Source: Burkholderiales bacterium (GTDB taxonomy: Bacteria > Pseudomonadota > Gammaproteobacteria > Burkholderiales > Burkholderiaceae_C). From it: a DNA stretch of 64,000 nucleotides. The position numbers were made by a program, and so were the translations under genes. Position 1 is the stretch's first letter. Each line of letters begins with the position of its first letter. Below, piece after piece: positions 40,838-51,260 of the stretch. A model generated the notes under the pieces. It did not search any database. It saw only the letters and a program-made list of their open reading frames with translations, and had not been told where the DNA came from. Location of the stretch: positions 1 to 64,000 of the forward strand of contig JAGWLR010000001.1 of assembly GCA_028864885.1 (NCBI GenBank), given 5' to 3'.

Positions 40838-42181
40838 TTAGCGCATGCTAACCAGCGTCTGCAAAACCTGATCCTCGGTCTTGATGGTTTGGGCGTTGGC
40901 TTGATACGAACGTTGGGCCACCATCATGTTGACCAATTCACCCGTCAGATCGACGTTCGATTCTTCTAGCGCCCCGGCTTGCAGCGTACCCAGATTGCCC
41001 GACGTCGGAACCCCGACGATTGGATCGCCTGAAGCGTAGGTGCTGCTCCACTCGTTGCCGCCCACTGCCTGCAGGCCTTGTTGATTGCGAAATGTAGCCA
41101 GTTCGACCTGGCCAGCAGGCTTTGATTGGCCATTCGAGTAACGCGCCATGATCACGCCTGTCGCGTCAACAGAAATGCTCGACAACTGTCCGGGGGCATA
41201 GCCTGTTTGGGACAAATTGGTGACGCTGAAGGCCGAGCCGTATTCGGTCGACTGAGACATGTCCAACTTGATGCCAGCGATGGGCTGAGTCAGCGCGCCG
41301 CCGGTCAAGGTCGCCGATGGAATAGTGGGTAGGGTGAAAATGCCATTTGCCACGGTAGAGGTGGCCGCACCGGTGTTGTCATAGGTTGTGATCGTACCGG
41401 CACCGCCAGGACTGGTGAGGCCTGTGGTATTGGTTGCTGTGCCTCCGGAAGCTGGGAACGTTAACGATGCTACACGGAGGGGCTGTGCCGGGCTACCACC
41501 GCTGTTGAGCAGCGAGGTGCCATTAGCGGCGGCATAAGCATCCCATTTGTCTTGAGCCGTCTTGACAAAGTAATAGTTCAGGTTGACCGCCTGGCCCTTA
41601 GAGTCATACACCGTTTGGGATGTTGAGAAGTTATAGGTTCGTGGGTCGGTCAGACTCACGGGGGTCTGGGTGGGTATGGGCTGGCGTGAATCGAAGTTCA
41701 TTTCGAGCGTGATTGCGTCAGTCGCCCGAGGCGAGATTCCTGAGGTCGGCAGCTGAAGAGGTGTCGCAGCCCCAGCCACGATGGTCCCCTGGGTGTCGGC
41801 CTGATAGCCCAGCAGCTTGTGCCCCTGGTTGTTGACGATGTAGCCGTTGCGGTCGATCTTGAACTGACCGTTACGGGTGTACATCGTCGGTTTGCTGCCA
41901 TCGGTCACCTGAAAGAACCCGTTGCCGTTGATGGCCAGATCCATTGGGTTGCTTGTGGTCGTGATGTTGCCCTGCGTGAACTGCTGAGACACGGCCGAAA
42001 CCATGGCCCCGATACCTACATTGTTGGTACCCGAGCCAGACAAGGCTGAGGCATACATGTCAGAAAACTCGGCCCGTGAGGCCTTGGCGCCGTAGGTGCC
42101 AGAGTTAGCCACGTTGTTGCCGATGACTTCGAGGTTGCGCGACGAAACGTTCAGACCGGATAGACCTTGCTGGAAACCCAT
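40838..42181 (-). CDS. flgE: Flagellar hook protein
   Basis: MGFQQGLSGLNVSSRNLEVIGNNVANSGTYGAK. Confidence 0.96.
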   Translation of the reverse strand: MGFQQGLSGLNVSSRNLEVIGNNVANSGTYGAKASRAEFSDMYASALSGSGTNNVGIGAMVSAVSQQFTQGNITTTSNPMDLAINGNGFFQVTDGSKPTMYTRNGQFKIDRNGYIVNNQGHKLLGYQADTQGTIVAGAATPLQLPTSGISPRATDAITLEMNFDSRQPIPTQTPVSLTDPRTYNFSTSQTVYDSKGQAVNLNYYFVKTAQDKWDAYAAANGTSLLNSGGSPAQPLRVASLTFPASGGTATNTTGLTSPGGAGTITTYDNTGAATSTVANGIFTLPTIPSATLTGGALTQPIAGIKLDMSQSTEYGSAFSVTNLSQTGYAPGQLSSISVDATGVIMARYSNGQSKPAGQVELATFRNQQGLQAVGGNEWSSTYASGDPIVGVPTSGNLGTLQAGALEESNVDLTGELVNMMVAQRSYQANAQTIKTEDQVLQTLVSMR

Positions 42182-42222
42182 GATGTGATCCTTTCAGTGG
42201 GTAAAGCTAAAACTCGGAACAA

Positions 42223-42903
42223 TCAACCCACAGCCTTGATTTGGCTGTAGGAGGTCGTGCCGTTGTGAGTCAATTCAACGTTGACGCCGCCAGAGCTGGA
42301 GGTGCTGACTGCATTGACTTGATCGAGCATCAATGGTGTGGAGTTGATCGTGGTCGAACCCGAAGTTGCCGTGATGCGGAAGGTGAAAGATTGATTGGCG
42401 CTGGTACCGCTCGGTGGGGTCCAACTGAAATTGTGGCGCCCAGAGTCCTGTGCACCTTGCTTGATCGTGTCGACCACTGACCCTGCGCTGTCCAGCACAT
42501 CAACGTTGACATTGCTGGCACTCGCATCCAGGTCATAGGCACCACCGGCTGAGCCATTGCTGGCCACGTTCAGCTGGTTGCCGCCGATCAGCACTTGATG
42601 GCCCACGATGTTGGCTGCTTGCAGCAGTTGCATCTGTCCGAAGTTGGATCCGATGTTCTGCACCGTGGTGTTGAGCTTGTCGATCCCGGTCACCGTGTTG
42701 ATCTGGGCCATCTGGCTCGTAACCTGGGCGTTGTCCATCGGGTTGAGCGGATCCTGGTTCTGCATCTGGGTTACCAGCAGCTTGAGGAACCGATCCGCAG
42801 TGGCACTCGTGGTGCTGCTGGCGCTGCTGCTAGATGCGCTTTGACTGGCCAAGTAGGCATCTAAGCTAGATGTGGCGGAATTGGTAGCGGTGGTCGTGGT
42901 CAT
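42223..42903 (-). CDS. flgD: Flagellar hook assembly (capping) protein
   Basis: FLKLLVTQMQNQDPLNPMDNAQVTSQMAQI. Confidence 0.96.
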   Translation of the reverse strand: MTTTTATNSATSSLDAYLASQSASSSSASSTTSATADRFLKLLVTQMQNQDPLNPMDNAQVTSQMAQINTVTGIDKLNTTVQNIGSNFGQMQLLQAANIVGHQVLIGGNQLNVASNGSAGGAYDLDASASNVNVDVLDSAGSVVDTIKQGAQDSGRHNFSWTPPSGTSANQSFTFRITATSGSTTINSTPLMLDQVNAVSTSSSGGVNVELTHNGTTSYSQIKAVG

Positions 42904-42926
42904 GGTTCAGCCCTTTCAGTGGCTAA

Positions 42927-43337
42927 TCAGCTGCCTTGGCCCATCTGGAGGGTCTTCATCAGCAGGGTCTTGGTCGTGTTCATGACCTCGATGTTGTTTT
43001 GATAGGAGCGGGACGCCGAGATCATGTTGACCATTTCCTCGACCGTGTTCACGTTGCTGTAGGTCACGTAGCCATCGGCGTCAGCCTGCGGGTTTTTGGG
43101 GTCCAGCACGCGACGACCGGGCGAGTTGTCTTCGGTGATCTTGGATACCGCCACGCCAGCGGTGCCTACTTCGCCCATGGGGACCGTGCTGAAAACGACC
43201 TCGCGCGCCTTGTAGGGGCTGCGATCCGGGCCAGCGACCGTGTCGGCATTGGCCAGGTTGGAGGCCACCACGTTGAGCCGCTGGGCTTGCGCACTGACCG
43301 CACTGCCGGCGACATTGAAGATCTTGAACATCGACAT
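42927..43337 (-). CDS. flgC: Flagellar basal body rod protein
   Basis: MSMFKIFNVAGSAVSAQAQRLNVVASNLANADT. Confidence 0.96.
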   Translation of the reverse strand: MSMFKIFNVAGSAVSAQAQRLNVVASNLANADTVAGPDRSPYKAREVVFSTVPMGEVGTAGVAVSKITEDNSPGRRVLDPKNPQADADGYVTYSNVNTVEEMVNMISASRSYQNNIEVMNTTKTLLMKTLQMGQGS

Positions 43338-43348
43338 GACGATCTCCT

Positions 43349-43786
43349 TTATTGGCCAGTGATGGCGGTGTTGAGGACTCGCACTTGCGAATTGATGAAT
43401 CGCAAGGTGGCCTCATAGCGCACCGTGTTGTCTGCGAAGTTCGCGCGTTCGCGATCCAGGTCGACGGTGTTGCTGTCCAGATTGGTTTGCGAGGCAGAGG
43501 CGTAGCCCAACTCAGGATCCGGGCGGCTGCCGGGGGGCGCGCCGTTCAGGCCCATGTGGCCGGGGTTGGATGCATTGAGCTGCAGCTTGGCCCCGCCCAG
43601 AGCCGTGTCCCCCGCCGAGCGTTGACCGGTGGCCTGACGCAGCGCGCTAGAGAAGTCGAAATCTTTGGACACATAGCCAGGGGTGTCTGCGTTGGCGATG
43701 TTGCTGGCAATCAGGCGCTGGCGCTCAGACCGAAGCGACAGCGCTTCGGCCTGGAAATTCAAGGTATCGGTCAATCTGTTCAACAT
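43349..43786 (-). CDS. flgB: Flagellar basal body rod protein
   Basis: MLNRLTDTLNFQAEALSLRSERQRLIASNIANADTPGY; start chosen at 43786. Confidence 0.95.
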   Translation of the reverse strand: MLNRLTDTLNFQAEALSLRSERQRLIASNIANADTPGYVSKDFDFSSALRQATGQRSAGDTALGGAKLQLNASNPGHMGLNGAPPGSRPDPELGYASASQTNLDSNTVDLDRERANFADNTVRYEATLRFINSQVRVLNTAITGQ

Positions 43787-43914
43787 GGCGGTTCTCCACG
43801 CAGCTTGCTGGACATGTTGATCGTCCTGAGGAAAAACATGAGCGCGAATAACGGGGCAATCCCGCCGCATTTCCAAGCCTTGGGCGCGTGAGGGATCCGT
43901 AGAGTCAAGTCACC

Positions 43915-44700
43915 ATGAAAGCGACCGACCTCCTCCCCCTGACATTACGCGGTGCTCAGCGCTCGGTGGCCATGCTCCGGGCTTGGCTGTGGGCTTGCGT
44001 GTCCATCATCGTGTTGACCCTGGCCCTGGCGCCGACTGCGCGAGCGCAGGGCGATGCACTTCAGGCCACCATCGAAGAATTCGTGCGACAGCGTTCTGGC
44101 CCGCCCAATGACGGTGCACCTCGCGCCGTTGAGGCCGCCCCCCGGCGCGTGGTTGTGGAACTGGGGCAACTGGATCCCCGCCTGAATCTGGCACCGTGTG
44201 AAAAAGTGCACGCTTATATGCCCGCTGGAGTGCCCTTGTGGGGGCGCAGCCGGGTAGGCTTGCGTTGCGAACAAGGTGCCAAACACTGGAATGTGTTTTG
44301 GCCCGTCACCGTCAAGGTGTATGGCATGGCCCTGGTGGCCGTGGTGCCTTTGCGGCCGGGCGCCTTGGTGAATGCTGCTGATCTGCGGCTGGCCGAGGTG
44401 GATCTGGCTGCCAACCAATCGCCTGCAGTGGTCAATTTGACCGACATCGTCGGACGCGCGGTCGCCCGTGACATTGAACCGGGGCAAAGCATCCGCCAAT
44501 CAGATGTGAAGCTGCGTCGCTGGTTTGCCGCCGGAGATCCGGTGCGGGTGCTGGTCAAGGGCGATGGCTTCCAGGTTACATCTGAAGGAACGGCGTTGAC
44601 CCCCGGCGACGAGGGGCGCTGTGCTCGGATTCGCACCGATAATGGGCGGGTGCTCTGCGGCCAGCCCGTCGGTGATCGAGAGGTGGAGTTGGTCTTATGA
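43915..44700 (+). CDS. flgA: Flagellar P-ring formation chaperone
   Basis: SAF-type domain, divergent from flgB. Confidence 0.93.
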   Translation: MKATDLLPLTLRGAQRSVAMLRAWLWACVSIIVLTLALAPTARAQGDALQATIEEFVRQRSGPPNDGAPRAVEAAPRRVVVELGQLDPRLNLAPCEKVHAYMPAGVPLWGRSRVGLRCEQGAKHWNVFWPVTVKVYGMALVAVVPLRPGALVNAADLRLAEVDLAANQSPAVVNLTDIVGRAVARDIEPGQSIRQSDVKLRRWFAAGDPVRVLVKGDGFQVTSEGTALTPGDEGRCARIRTDNGRVLCGQPVGDREVELVL

Positions 44701-44720
44701 AACACTTTTCCTTGATTGCA

Positions 44721-44740
44721 CCCCCCTGTACAAGGGGGTT
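44721..44740 (+). terminator. Stem-loop after flgA
   Basis: ACCCCC-CTGTACAA-GGGGGT followed by TTCGTTGTTT. Confidence 0.55.
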
Positions 44741-44755
44741 TCGTTGTTTCGCATT

Positions 44756-44782
44756 AAAGTCGGTGCAGCCCGCGTCGATATC
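44756..44782 (+). promoter_or_regulatory. Putative sigma-28 (FliA) promoter of flgM
   Basis: TAAAGTCG-N11-GTCGATAT versus consensus TAAAGTTT-N11-GCCGATAA. Confidence 0.65.
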
Positions 44783-44826
44783 GCGGATGTGACCACTCGG
44801 TATCGACCGAGGAGAAGGAGTACATC

Positions 44827-45132
44827 ATGAAGATCGGCAACCCTACAGACAAAGTGACCGGCGGCTCTTCGAGTCAGCGGGCCGAGGGGGCCTCGACTGC
44901 GGCTTCCGGTAAGACAACCACCTTGGACGGCGGAGTATCCCAAAGTGCCAAAGTGTCGCTGTCGCCCATGGCCTCGAGCCTGATTTCGGGCTCGGACCCT
45001 GATTTTGACGCCGACAAGGTGGGCAAAGTCAAGCAGTCCATCGACAGTGGCACCTACCACGTAGATGCCGAGGTGATCGCAGATAAGCTGATCTCCAACG
45101 CGCAGGAACTGCTGAAGCGCAAATCGAACTGA
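44827..45132 (+). CDS. flgM: Anti-sigma-28 factor
   Basis: MKIGNPTDKV..., C-terminal FDADKVGKVKQSIDSGTYHVDAEVIADKLI. Confidence 0.93.
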   Translation: MKIGNPTDKVTGGSSSQRAEGASTAASGKTTTLDGGVSQSAKVSLSPMASSLISGSDPDFDADKVGKVKQSIDSGTYHVDAEVIADKLISNAQELLKRKSN

Positions 45133-45151
45133 TTCGTGCACTAGTACACCT

Positions 45152-45556
45152 ATGACAGAGCCATCCCGTCCCGATGCCATGGCACACACGCTCGATCTTT
45201 CCGCGCATGTCGGTGAGATCGAGCAGTGCCTGACTGATCTGGATGCGGCATTGGTGGCAGGCGACACCGTGGCCGTCGACAAAGTGGCGCAGCAATTGCA
45301 GCGTAGCTTGGCGGACTCGTTGGCTGCGTTCCGTCATGCTGTGGCGGAGGGGCGCTCGCCCATCAGCCCTGAGCTCCGTCAGCGGCTCGTGCTGGCGCAG
45401 TCTCGCGTCATGTCACAACAGGCCACCGTGCACAAGGCCGGTGCGGCCATCGAACGCACGCTTGACATCCTTCTGCCGCGTGAAGATTCACCGACTTACG
45501 GTGCTCCCGGTACGGCAGGCAGCTCGCGCGTGGCGGCTGCCTACAACAGATCCTGA
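45152..45556 (+). CDS. flgN: Flagellar export chaperone FlgN-like
   Basis: Position after flgM; helical FlgN-like protein. Confidence 0.8.
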   Translation: MTEPSRPDAMAHTLDLSAHVGEIEQCLTDLDAALVAGDTVAVDKVAQQLQRSLADSLAAFRHAVAEGRSPISPELRQRLVLAQSRVMSQQATVHKAGAAIERTLDILLPREDSPTYGAPGTAGSSRVAAAYNRS

Positions 45557-45587
45557 ATCAGCCGGATCTGGCTCCCGCAGTAGGGCT

Positions 45588-47309
45588 TCAGTCCTGTGCA
45601 AAACCTTCCACCATCAACTGAACCCGTTGGCGTCCCTGGTATTCATCCAGGCTGACGCGAAAAGCCAATTGTGCTGAGTCCGGCAGTGGTTCGGTGCGAC
45701 CAAACCAGATGCCATCGCGTAGCTGACCCGCCACCTTCAGGCTCAACTTGAGGTGGCGCTCCCCCACCAATCGCTGCCCGACAACCACGACCTGGTCGCT
45801 GAACACAGGGGGCTCGAAACCCGGGCCCCAGACGGCGCTGTCCAAGGCGGCGACGGTCTCCGGCGTGAACCATTGCGCATCCAAGGGGCCATCTGTGCAA
45901 ATCTGGCGTGCCAACAGGCTGGCATCCAACCCCTCCTGGGCCACTTGCTGCAAGGCCTGCTCGAAGGTGTCGAAGTCTTCTTCGGCAATGGTGCAGCCTG
46001 CCGCCATCGCGTGACCACCAAACTTTTTGAGCAGACCCGGGTGGCGCTTGCTGACCAGATCGAGTGCGTCGCGCAGGTGGAAGCCCGGGATGGATCGGCC
46101 TGATCCTTTGAGGAGACCATCCTGACCCAAGGCGAAGACGAAAGTCGGGCGGTGGAGGCGGTCCTTGAGCCGCGAGGCGACGATGCCGACCACGCCTTCA
46201 TGGAATTCCGGGTCGAAGATGGCGATGGCGTGTGGGGGCTCGCCTTCAGGCATCAGCGATTCGAGCAACTGCTCGGCCTGATCCCGCATGCCGCTTTCCA
46301 GATCGCGTCGTTCCCGATTGATGGCGTCGAGCTGGCGCGCCAGTTCAGTGGCACGAGTTGGGTCATCGCAAATCAGGCATTCGATGCCCAAGCCCATCTC
46401 AGCCAGCCGACCGGCTGCGTTGACCCGAGGGCCCAATGCGAAGCCAAAGTCCTGACTGCTGGCGCGTGCAGGGTCTCGCCCAGCCGCTTGAAACAGCGCG
46501 GCGATCCCGGGTTGCATGCGTCCGCTGCGAATGCGTTTGAGCCCCAGGCTCACCAGTCGGCGGTTGTTCGCATCGAGCCTGCCCACGTCGGCAATGGTGC
46601 CCAAGGCGACCAGATCAAGCAGGGCATCGATGCGAGGTTGCTGAGCAGCTTCGAAGGCGCCGCGCTGACGCAGCTCAGCCCGCAGGGCGAGCAGCACATA
46701 GAACATCACCCCCACACCAACCAGAGCCTTGCTGGCAAAGGGGCAGCCCGGTTGGTTCGGGTTGACGATCACGTCGGCGTCGGGCAGGCTGACTTCGCCC
46801 TGGTCATTCACCACGGGCAAGTGGTGGTCGGTGATGATGACCTTCAAGCCTTGGGCATGGGCCAGGCGCACGGCCTCGTGGCTGGCCATGCCGTTGTCCA
46901 CGGTCACCAGGATGTCGGCCTGTTTGGCTTTGACCAGGTCGACGATGGGCGGGGTGAGGCCGTAACCGTGCACGGCCCGGTCGGGGACCACGTAGGTGAC
47001 CTGCTGGTCGCGAGCCCCCAACATGCGCAGCCCGCGCAAGCCTACCGCACAGGCGGTGGCGCCGTCGCAGTCGTAATCGGCCACGATGCAGATGCGCTGC
47101 CCTTGCTGAATCGCATCGGCCAGGAGCGAAGCCGCCTGAGCGGCACCTTTGAGGTCTGCCGGCGACAGCAGCCGAGCGGGGGCGTCGTCCAGGTCCTCGG
47201 CAGACTGCAGGCCACGGGCTGCGAACAGGCGAGCCAGCAGGGGATGAACCCCCGATTGCTCCAGGGACCACACAGCGCGCGGGGGCACTTCTCGGTGAAC
47301 GATTTTCAT
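45588..47309 (-). CDS. recJ: Single-stranded-DNA exonuclease
   Basis: CIVADYDCDGATA, ILVTVDNGMASHEAV, VIITDHHLP; start 47309 (MKIVHREVP). Confidence 0.95.
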   Translation of the reverse strand: MKIVHREVPPRAVWSLEQSGVHPLLARLFAARGLQSAEDLDDAPARLLSPADLKGAAQAASLLADAIQQGQRICIVADYDCDGATACAVGLRGLRMLGARDQQVTYVVPDRAVHGYGLTPPIVDLVKAKQADILVTVDNGMASHEAVRLAHAQGLKVIITDHHLPVVNDQGEVSLPDADVIVNPNQPGCPFASKALVGVGVMFYVLLALRAELRQRGAFEAAQQPRIDALLDLVALGTIADVGRLDANNRRLVSLGLKRIRSGRMQPGIAALFQAAGRDPARASSQDFGFALGPRVNAAGRLAEMGLGIECLICDDPTRATELARQLDAINRERRDLESGMRDQAEQLLESLMPEGEPPHAIAIFDPEFHEGVVGIVASRLKDRLHRPTFVFALGQDGLLKGSGRSIPGFHLRDALDLVSKRHPGLLKKFGGHAMAAGCTIAEEDFDTFEQALQQVAQEGLDASLLARQICTDGPLDAQWFTPETVAALDSAVWGPGFEPPVFSDQVVVVGQRLVGERHLKLSLKVAGQLRDGIWFGRTEPLPDSAQLAFRVSLDEYQGRQRVQLMVEGFAQD

Positions 47310-48301
47310 AGGTCTTTCAAGACGGCAGGCACATCCACCTTGGATGCAGGCAAGCAAGTGCGAACCAGTTTGAGGATGCGCTGCCCGATACTCTGTGTGG
47401 TCGGCCGACCCCAAGTGCGAGCATGGCGTTCGCCGCACAAAGTCAGCAGCAAGGGCTCTCCGGTGTCCAGCTGAGTCACGATGTCCTTGAGGATGGTCGC
47501 GTCCAATTTCTTCCAGGCATGGAGCCAGGCCGGCATGTCGTCAGCCAGCAAAGGTTGGCGTAGCGTGGTGATCAACTGCACGTTTTGTTGGGCGGGGATG
47601 TCCAGCAAGGCGCCACGGGGCAACAAGCCGCATCCGCTCAACCAGAAAGAATTGACCGGTAAGGCGCTACGCTCTTGACGCCCATCGTGTTGGGGGTGTT
47701 GGTACAGCAACATCTGCACTTCGCTTTGCAGGCGACGCACCAACCTTGCCTGGGGGTGATCGGTCAGCCACACGTCCGGGTTGCGCCCAATCACCCGATC
47801 GAGCGAGGCGGTTGGCAGCCCCTCCAGTGACCCGTGCGAGGCGTACCACCGGGTGGGATGCCCCCAGCGAAGTTGCCAGCCTTCGCTTTCGAACAAAGGG
47901 GCAACGGCTTGCAGGATGTCTTTCGATTCGGCTTCCGTCAGGCTCAGAGCCGCAGGGTCCAGCATGGTCAGGTGATCGCGCCCCATCAGCCAGTGGCAAG
48001 GGCTCAACATGCCCCAAGCCCGGCCGGTGTCCAGTGTCAACCCGTCTTGCCGCGCCCACCACAAAGCCCAAGGGGCTTGCTCGGCGGGCCATCCCATCTG
48101 GCGGGCCAGCCACTTTTCATGCGGCATGGTCAGGTCGAACTCATCGCCTTCCAGCGTTTCCAGCGGGCTCAAACGCTGCAACAACTGCGTGAGATGCGGC
48201 AAAGCCGGGTCCTGACCCAGCCGGGCCAGGGCGGGTTGGCAGGGCGCGGACAGGCTGGATGCAAAAGGCAGGATCCAGTGGGTGACGGGTGTGGCGGTCA
48301 T
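47306..48301 (-). CDS. Conserved hypothetical protein upstream of recJ
   Basis: ORF; ATGA overlap with recJ. Confidence 0.7.
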   Translation of the reverse strand: MTATPVTHWILPFASSLSAPCQPALARLGQDPALPHLTQLLQRLSPLETLEGDEFDLTMPHEKWLARQMGWPAEQAPWALWWARQDGLTLDTGRAWGMLSPCHWLMGRDHLTMLDPAALSLTEAESKDILQAVAPLFESEGWQLRWGHPTRWYASHGSLEGLPTASLDRVIGRNPDVWLTDHPQARLVRRLQSEVQMLLYQHPQHDGRQERSALPVNSFWLSGCGLLPRGALLDIPAQQNVQLITTLRQPLLADDMPAWLHAWKKLDATILKDIVTQLDTGEPLLLTLCGERHARTWGRPTTQSIGQRILKLVRTCLPASKVDVPAVLKDL

Positions 48302-48336
48302 GAGGGGGATTATCGAATGAGTACACTCCTGATCCC

Positions 48337-49587
48337 ATGAACCTACCTTACGAATGGCGGATCGGGTGGCGATATACCCGCGCTGGCCGCGGCGGACGCC
48401 GAAATGGCTTCATTTCTTTCATTTCCGGGGTGTCCGTTGTGGGCATCTCGCTGGGAGTCGCCGCGCTCATCATCGTGCTGTCGGTGATGAACGGATTCCA
48501 AAAAGAGGTGCGAGATCGCATGCTGTCGGTGGTGGCTCATATCGAGCTTTACGACGGTCAAGGCGGGCCACTTGAAGATTGGCAAGCCGTGGCCCAGCAG
48601 GCCCGCCGCAATCCGGCCGTGATTGGGGCTGCTCCATTTGTCCCGGCACAGGCTCTGATAGCCCGTGGCGACGACATGCGTGGCGTGATGGTGCGCGGCA
48701 TCGATCCGGCGCTTGAATCCCAGGTGACGCCGCTGGCGGCCCGCATGGCCTCGGTGTTTTCTCGCTTGAAGCCAGGCGGCTGGGGCGTGGTGTTGGGCAG
48801 TGAATTGGCCCGCGGCTTGGGTGTGACGGTGGGTGACACGATCACCCTGGTGGCGCCTAGTGGCGAGACCACGCCAGCGGGGGTGGTGCCTCGACTCAAG
48901 CAGGTCACAGTGGTGGGCCTGTTTGAAGCCGGCCATTACGAATACGACTCGGGCATGGCATTGATGCACATCCAGGACGCGGCCAAGCTGTTTCGTACGG
49001 GCGGGGTGTCGGGGGTGCAACTCAAGCTCACCGACCCCCAACTGGCGCGCGCCGTTGGGGATGAGTTGGCCCAGGCCATGCCCAATCTGATCGTGCGCGA
49101 CTGGACCCACACCAACAAGGCCTGGTTTGAGGCGGTGCAGGTTGAAAAGCGCATGATGTTCATCATCCTGACCCTGATCGTGGCCGTGGCGGCCTTCAAT
49201 CTGGTGTCGACCCTGGTGATGACGGTCACCGACAAACGGGCCGACATCGCCATTTTGCGCACCCTGGGGGCCACGCCACGCTCCATCATGGGCATCTTCA
49301 TGGTGCAAGGGGCCACATCCGGTTTTCTTGGCACTCTGTTTGGCCTCGGGCTTGGCCTCTCGGTGGCGTTCAACATCGACGTCATTGTGCCGGCCATCGA
49401 GCGCACGCTCGGTGTCCACTTCTTGCCGGGCAGCATCTACCTCATCAGCAAGATGCCCAGCGACCCTCAGTGGTCGGATATCCTGCCCATCACCGTGATT
49501 TCCTTGATCCTGGCCTTGCTGGCCACGATCTACCCCAGCTGGCGCGCCAGTCGTGTCCAACCCGCGGAGGCCTTGCGTTATGAGTGA
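48337..49587 (+). CDS. lolC: Lipoprotein-releasing ABC transporter permease
   Basis: GISLGVAALIIVLSVMNGFQKEVRDRML; lolD nearby. Confidence 0.94.
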   Translation: MNLPYEWRIGWRYTRAGRGGRRNGFISFISGVSVVGISLGVAALIIVLSVMNGFQKEVRDRMLSVVAHIELYDGQGGPLEDWQAVAQQARRNPAVIGAAPFVPAQALIARGDDMRGVMVRGIDPALESQVTPLAARMASVFSRLKPGGWGVVLGSELARGLGVTVGDTITLVAPSGETTPAGVVPRLKQVTVVGLFEAGHYEYDSGMALMHIQDAAKLFRTGGVSGVQLKLTDPQLARAVGDELAQAMPNLIVRDWTHTNKAWFEAVQVEKRMMFIILTLIVAVAAFNLVSTLVMTVTDKRADIAILRTLGATPRSIMGIFMVQGATSGFLGTLFGLGLGLSVAFNIDVIVPAIERTLGVHFLPGSIYLISKMPSDPQWSDILPITVISLILALLATIYPSWRASRVQPAEALRYE

Positions 49588-50353
49588 CCCGAATCCCTTG
49601 CCCAAAACCCCATTGCGGGTCCGCAAGGTGCATCCTTTGCGCGCCTGGATCTGGTTGGCTCGGGGCTGGTCAGACTTCATGGAAGTGCCGCAGGTCGGGC
49701 TGGCTCATGGTGTGGTGACCGCAGCGTTCGGGGGGGTGATGTTGTGGTTGGCCTGGGATCGGTTCTGGGTGCTGGCTGGCGCGTTTTCCGGCCTGTTGCT
49801 GGTTGGCCCACTGTTGTCTACCGGGCTGTATGCCGTCAGTCGAGCCCTGCTGCGCGGTGAGCCTGCCGACTTTCGGGCCGTTTGGGCCGTTTGGGCGTCG
49901 CTGGACCGCCGGCTGGTGCAGTTCGGTCTGTTGTTGATGGTGCTGGGCTCGGGGTGGGTGATCACCTCGGCGGCGCTCATCAGCCTTGGGGTTCATCCTC
50001 CGGTCACCACGCCGCACGACTTCTTGATGCGCGTGGTGCTGGCGCCTGAGGCGGGCCTGTTTGAATCCTGGCTGCTGCTTGGGGCCCTGATGGCGGCGCC
50101 GGTCTTTGCCTCCAGTGTGATCGCGATCCCTTTGTTGATGGACCGTCGCGTGGGCGTGCAGCGTGCTGTGCTGACCAGTTGGCGTGCCGTGCTGGCCAAT
50201 CCTGTGGCGACTGGGCTGTGGGCCGGCGTGGTCATGGTGCTGACGCTGCTGGGGCTGTCGACATTGATGTTTGGATGGATTCTGGTGATGCCAGTACTGG
50301 GTCATGCCAGCTGGCATGCCTACCGCGACCTGGTGGTGCGCGAAAAGGTTTGA
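49580..50353 (+). CDS. DUF2189/BPSS1780-like membrane protein
   Basis: VRKVHPLRAWIWLARGWSDF, multi-TM. Confidence 0.7.
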   Translation: MSDPNPLPKTPLRVRKVHPLRAWIWLARGWSDFMEVPQVGLAHGVVTAAFGGVMLWLAWDRFWVLAGAFSGLLLVGPLLSTGLYAVSRALLRGEPADFRAVWAVWASLDRRLVQFGLLLMVLGSGWVITSAALISLGVHPPVTTPHDFLMRVVLAPEAGLFESWLLLGALMAAPVFASSVIAIPLLMDRRVGVQRAVLTSWRAVLANPVATGLWAGVVMVLTLLGLSTLMFGWILVMPVLGHASWHAYRDLVVREKV

Positions 50354-50354
50354 C

Positions 50355-50564
50355 ATGTTCGGTTTAAGCGAAGAGCAGATCGCCCAACTCGGCCTCACGG
50401 TCGGTGTGGGTGGCTTCATCTGCTACATGCTCTTCATCATCCTGCAGTTGGCGCGTGAGTCCAAGGCAGGGCGTTTCGGCACATTCGTGCTTTTTCTGGT
50501 TCTGGGTTTTGGCATTCTCGGCTTTGTGGCCAAGAACATCATTGCCTGGCTGCTTCACATCTGA
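50355..50564 (+). CDS. DUF2788-like small membrane protein
   Basis: Short two-TM ORF MFGLSEEQIAQLGLTVGVGGFICYMLFIILQLARESKAGRFG. Confidence 0.65.
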   Translation: MFGLSEEQIAQLGLTVGVGGFICYMLFIILQLARESKAGRFGTFVLFLVLGFGILGFVAKNIIAWLLHI

Positions 50565-50576
50565 TCGGACATCTGC

Positions 50577-51257
50577 ATGTCGGACGCTGTCATCCTTCAA
50601 GCGCAGGGCCTGGTCAAACGCTTCCATGAAGGCCCGCTGGACGTCACCATCCTCAATGGGGTCGATCTCACTGTCGAGCGCGGTCAGACCGTGGCCATCG
50701 TGGGTGCATCCGGGTCGGGCAAAAGCACCTTGCTGCACCTGCTGGGCGGGCTGGACTCCCCCACCCAGGGCGCCATTCGTTTGATGGGGCGGCCCTGGTC
50801 GGCCATGTCGGCGGCGGAGCAGGGGGCCTGGCGTAACCAGCACTTGGGCTTTATCTATCAGTTCCACCACCTGTTACCCGAGTTCACAGCCTTGGACAAT
50901 GTGGCCATGCCCTGGCTCATCCGCCGTGTACCTTTGGAGCAGGCACGTGACAAGGCGCGTGGTTGGCTGGATCGCGTGGGCCTGTCAAAGCGCGTTGACC
51001 ACCGACCCTCCGAGTTGTCGGGCGGCGAGCGTCAGCGTGTGGCGGTCGCCCGTGCGTTGGTCACGCAGCCTGCCTGCGTCCTGGCCGATGAACCCACCGG
51101 CAATCTCGATCGCAGCACCGCCGATGTGGTGTTCAATCTGATGCTGCAGTTGGCCAGTGAGCAGGGCACTTCGGTGATCATGGTCACGCACGATTCCGAG
51201 TTGGCATCTCGGTGCGATCAACGCCACCATCTGGTCAACGGACGATTCGAGCAGTAA
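50577..51257 (+). CDS. lolD: Lipoprotein-releasing ABC transporter ATP-binding protein
   Basis: [35 protein letters not shown]. Confidence 0.94.
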   Translation: MSDAVILQAQGLVKRFHEGPLDVTILNGVDLTVERGQTVAIVGASGSGKSTLLHLLGGLDSPTQGAIRLMGRPWSAMSAAEQGAWRNQHLGFIYQFHHLLPEFTALDNVAMPWLIRRVPLEQARDKARGWLDRVGLSKRVDHRPSELSGGERQRVAVARALVTQPACVLADEPTGNLDRSTADVVFNLMLQLASEQGTSVIMVTHDSELASRCDQRHHLVNGRFEQ

Positions 51258-51260
51258 GGT

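Noticed and set aside
46152-47474. 440-aa plus-strand ORF opposite recJ
   Set aside because: Shadow ORF in high-GC coding sequence; composition (Gln/His/Gly/Val-rich) non-protein-like, recJ is unambiguous.
48343-49680. 445-aa minus-strand ORF opposite lolC
   Set aside because: Antisense shadow; Asp/His/Gln-rich composition, lolC clearly real.
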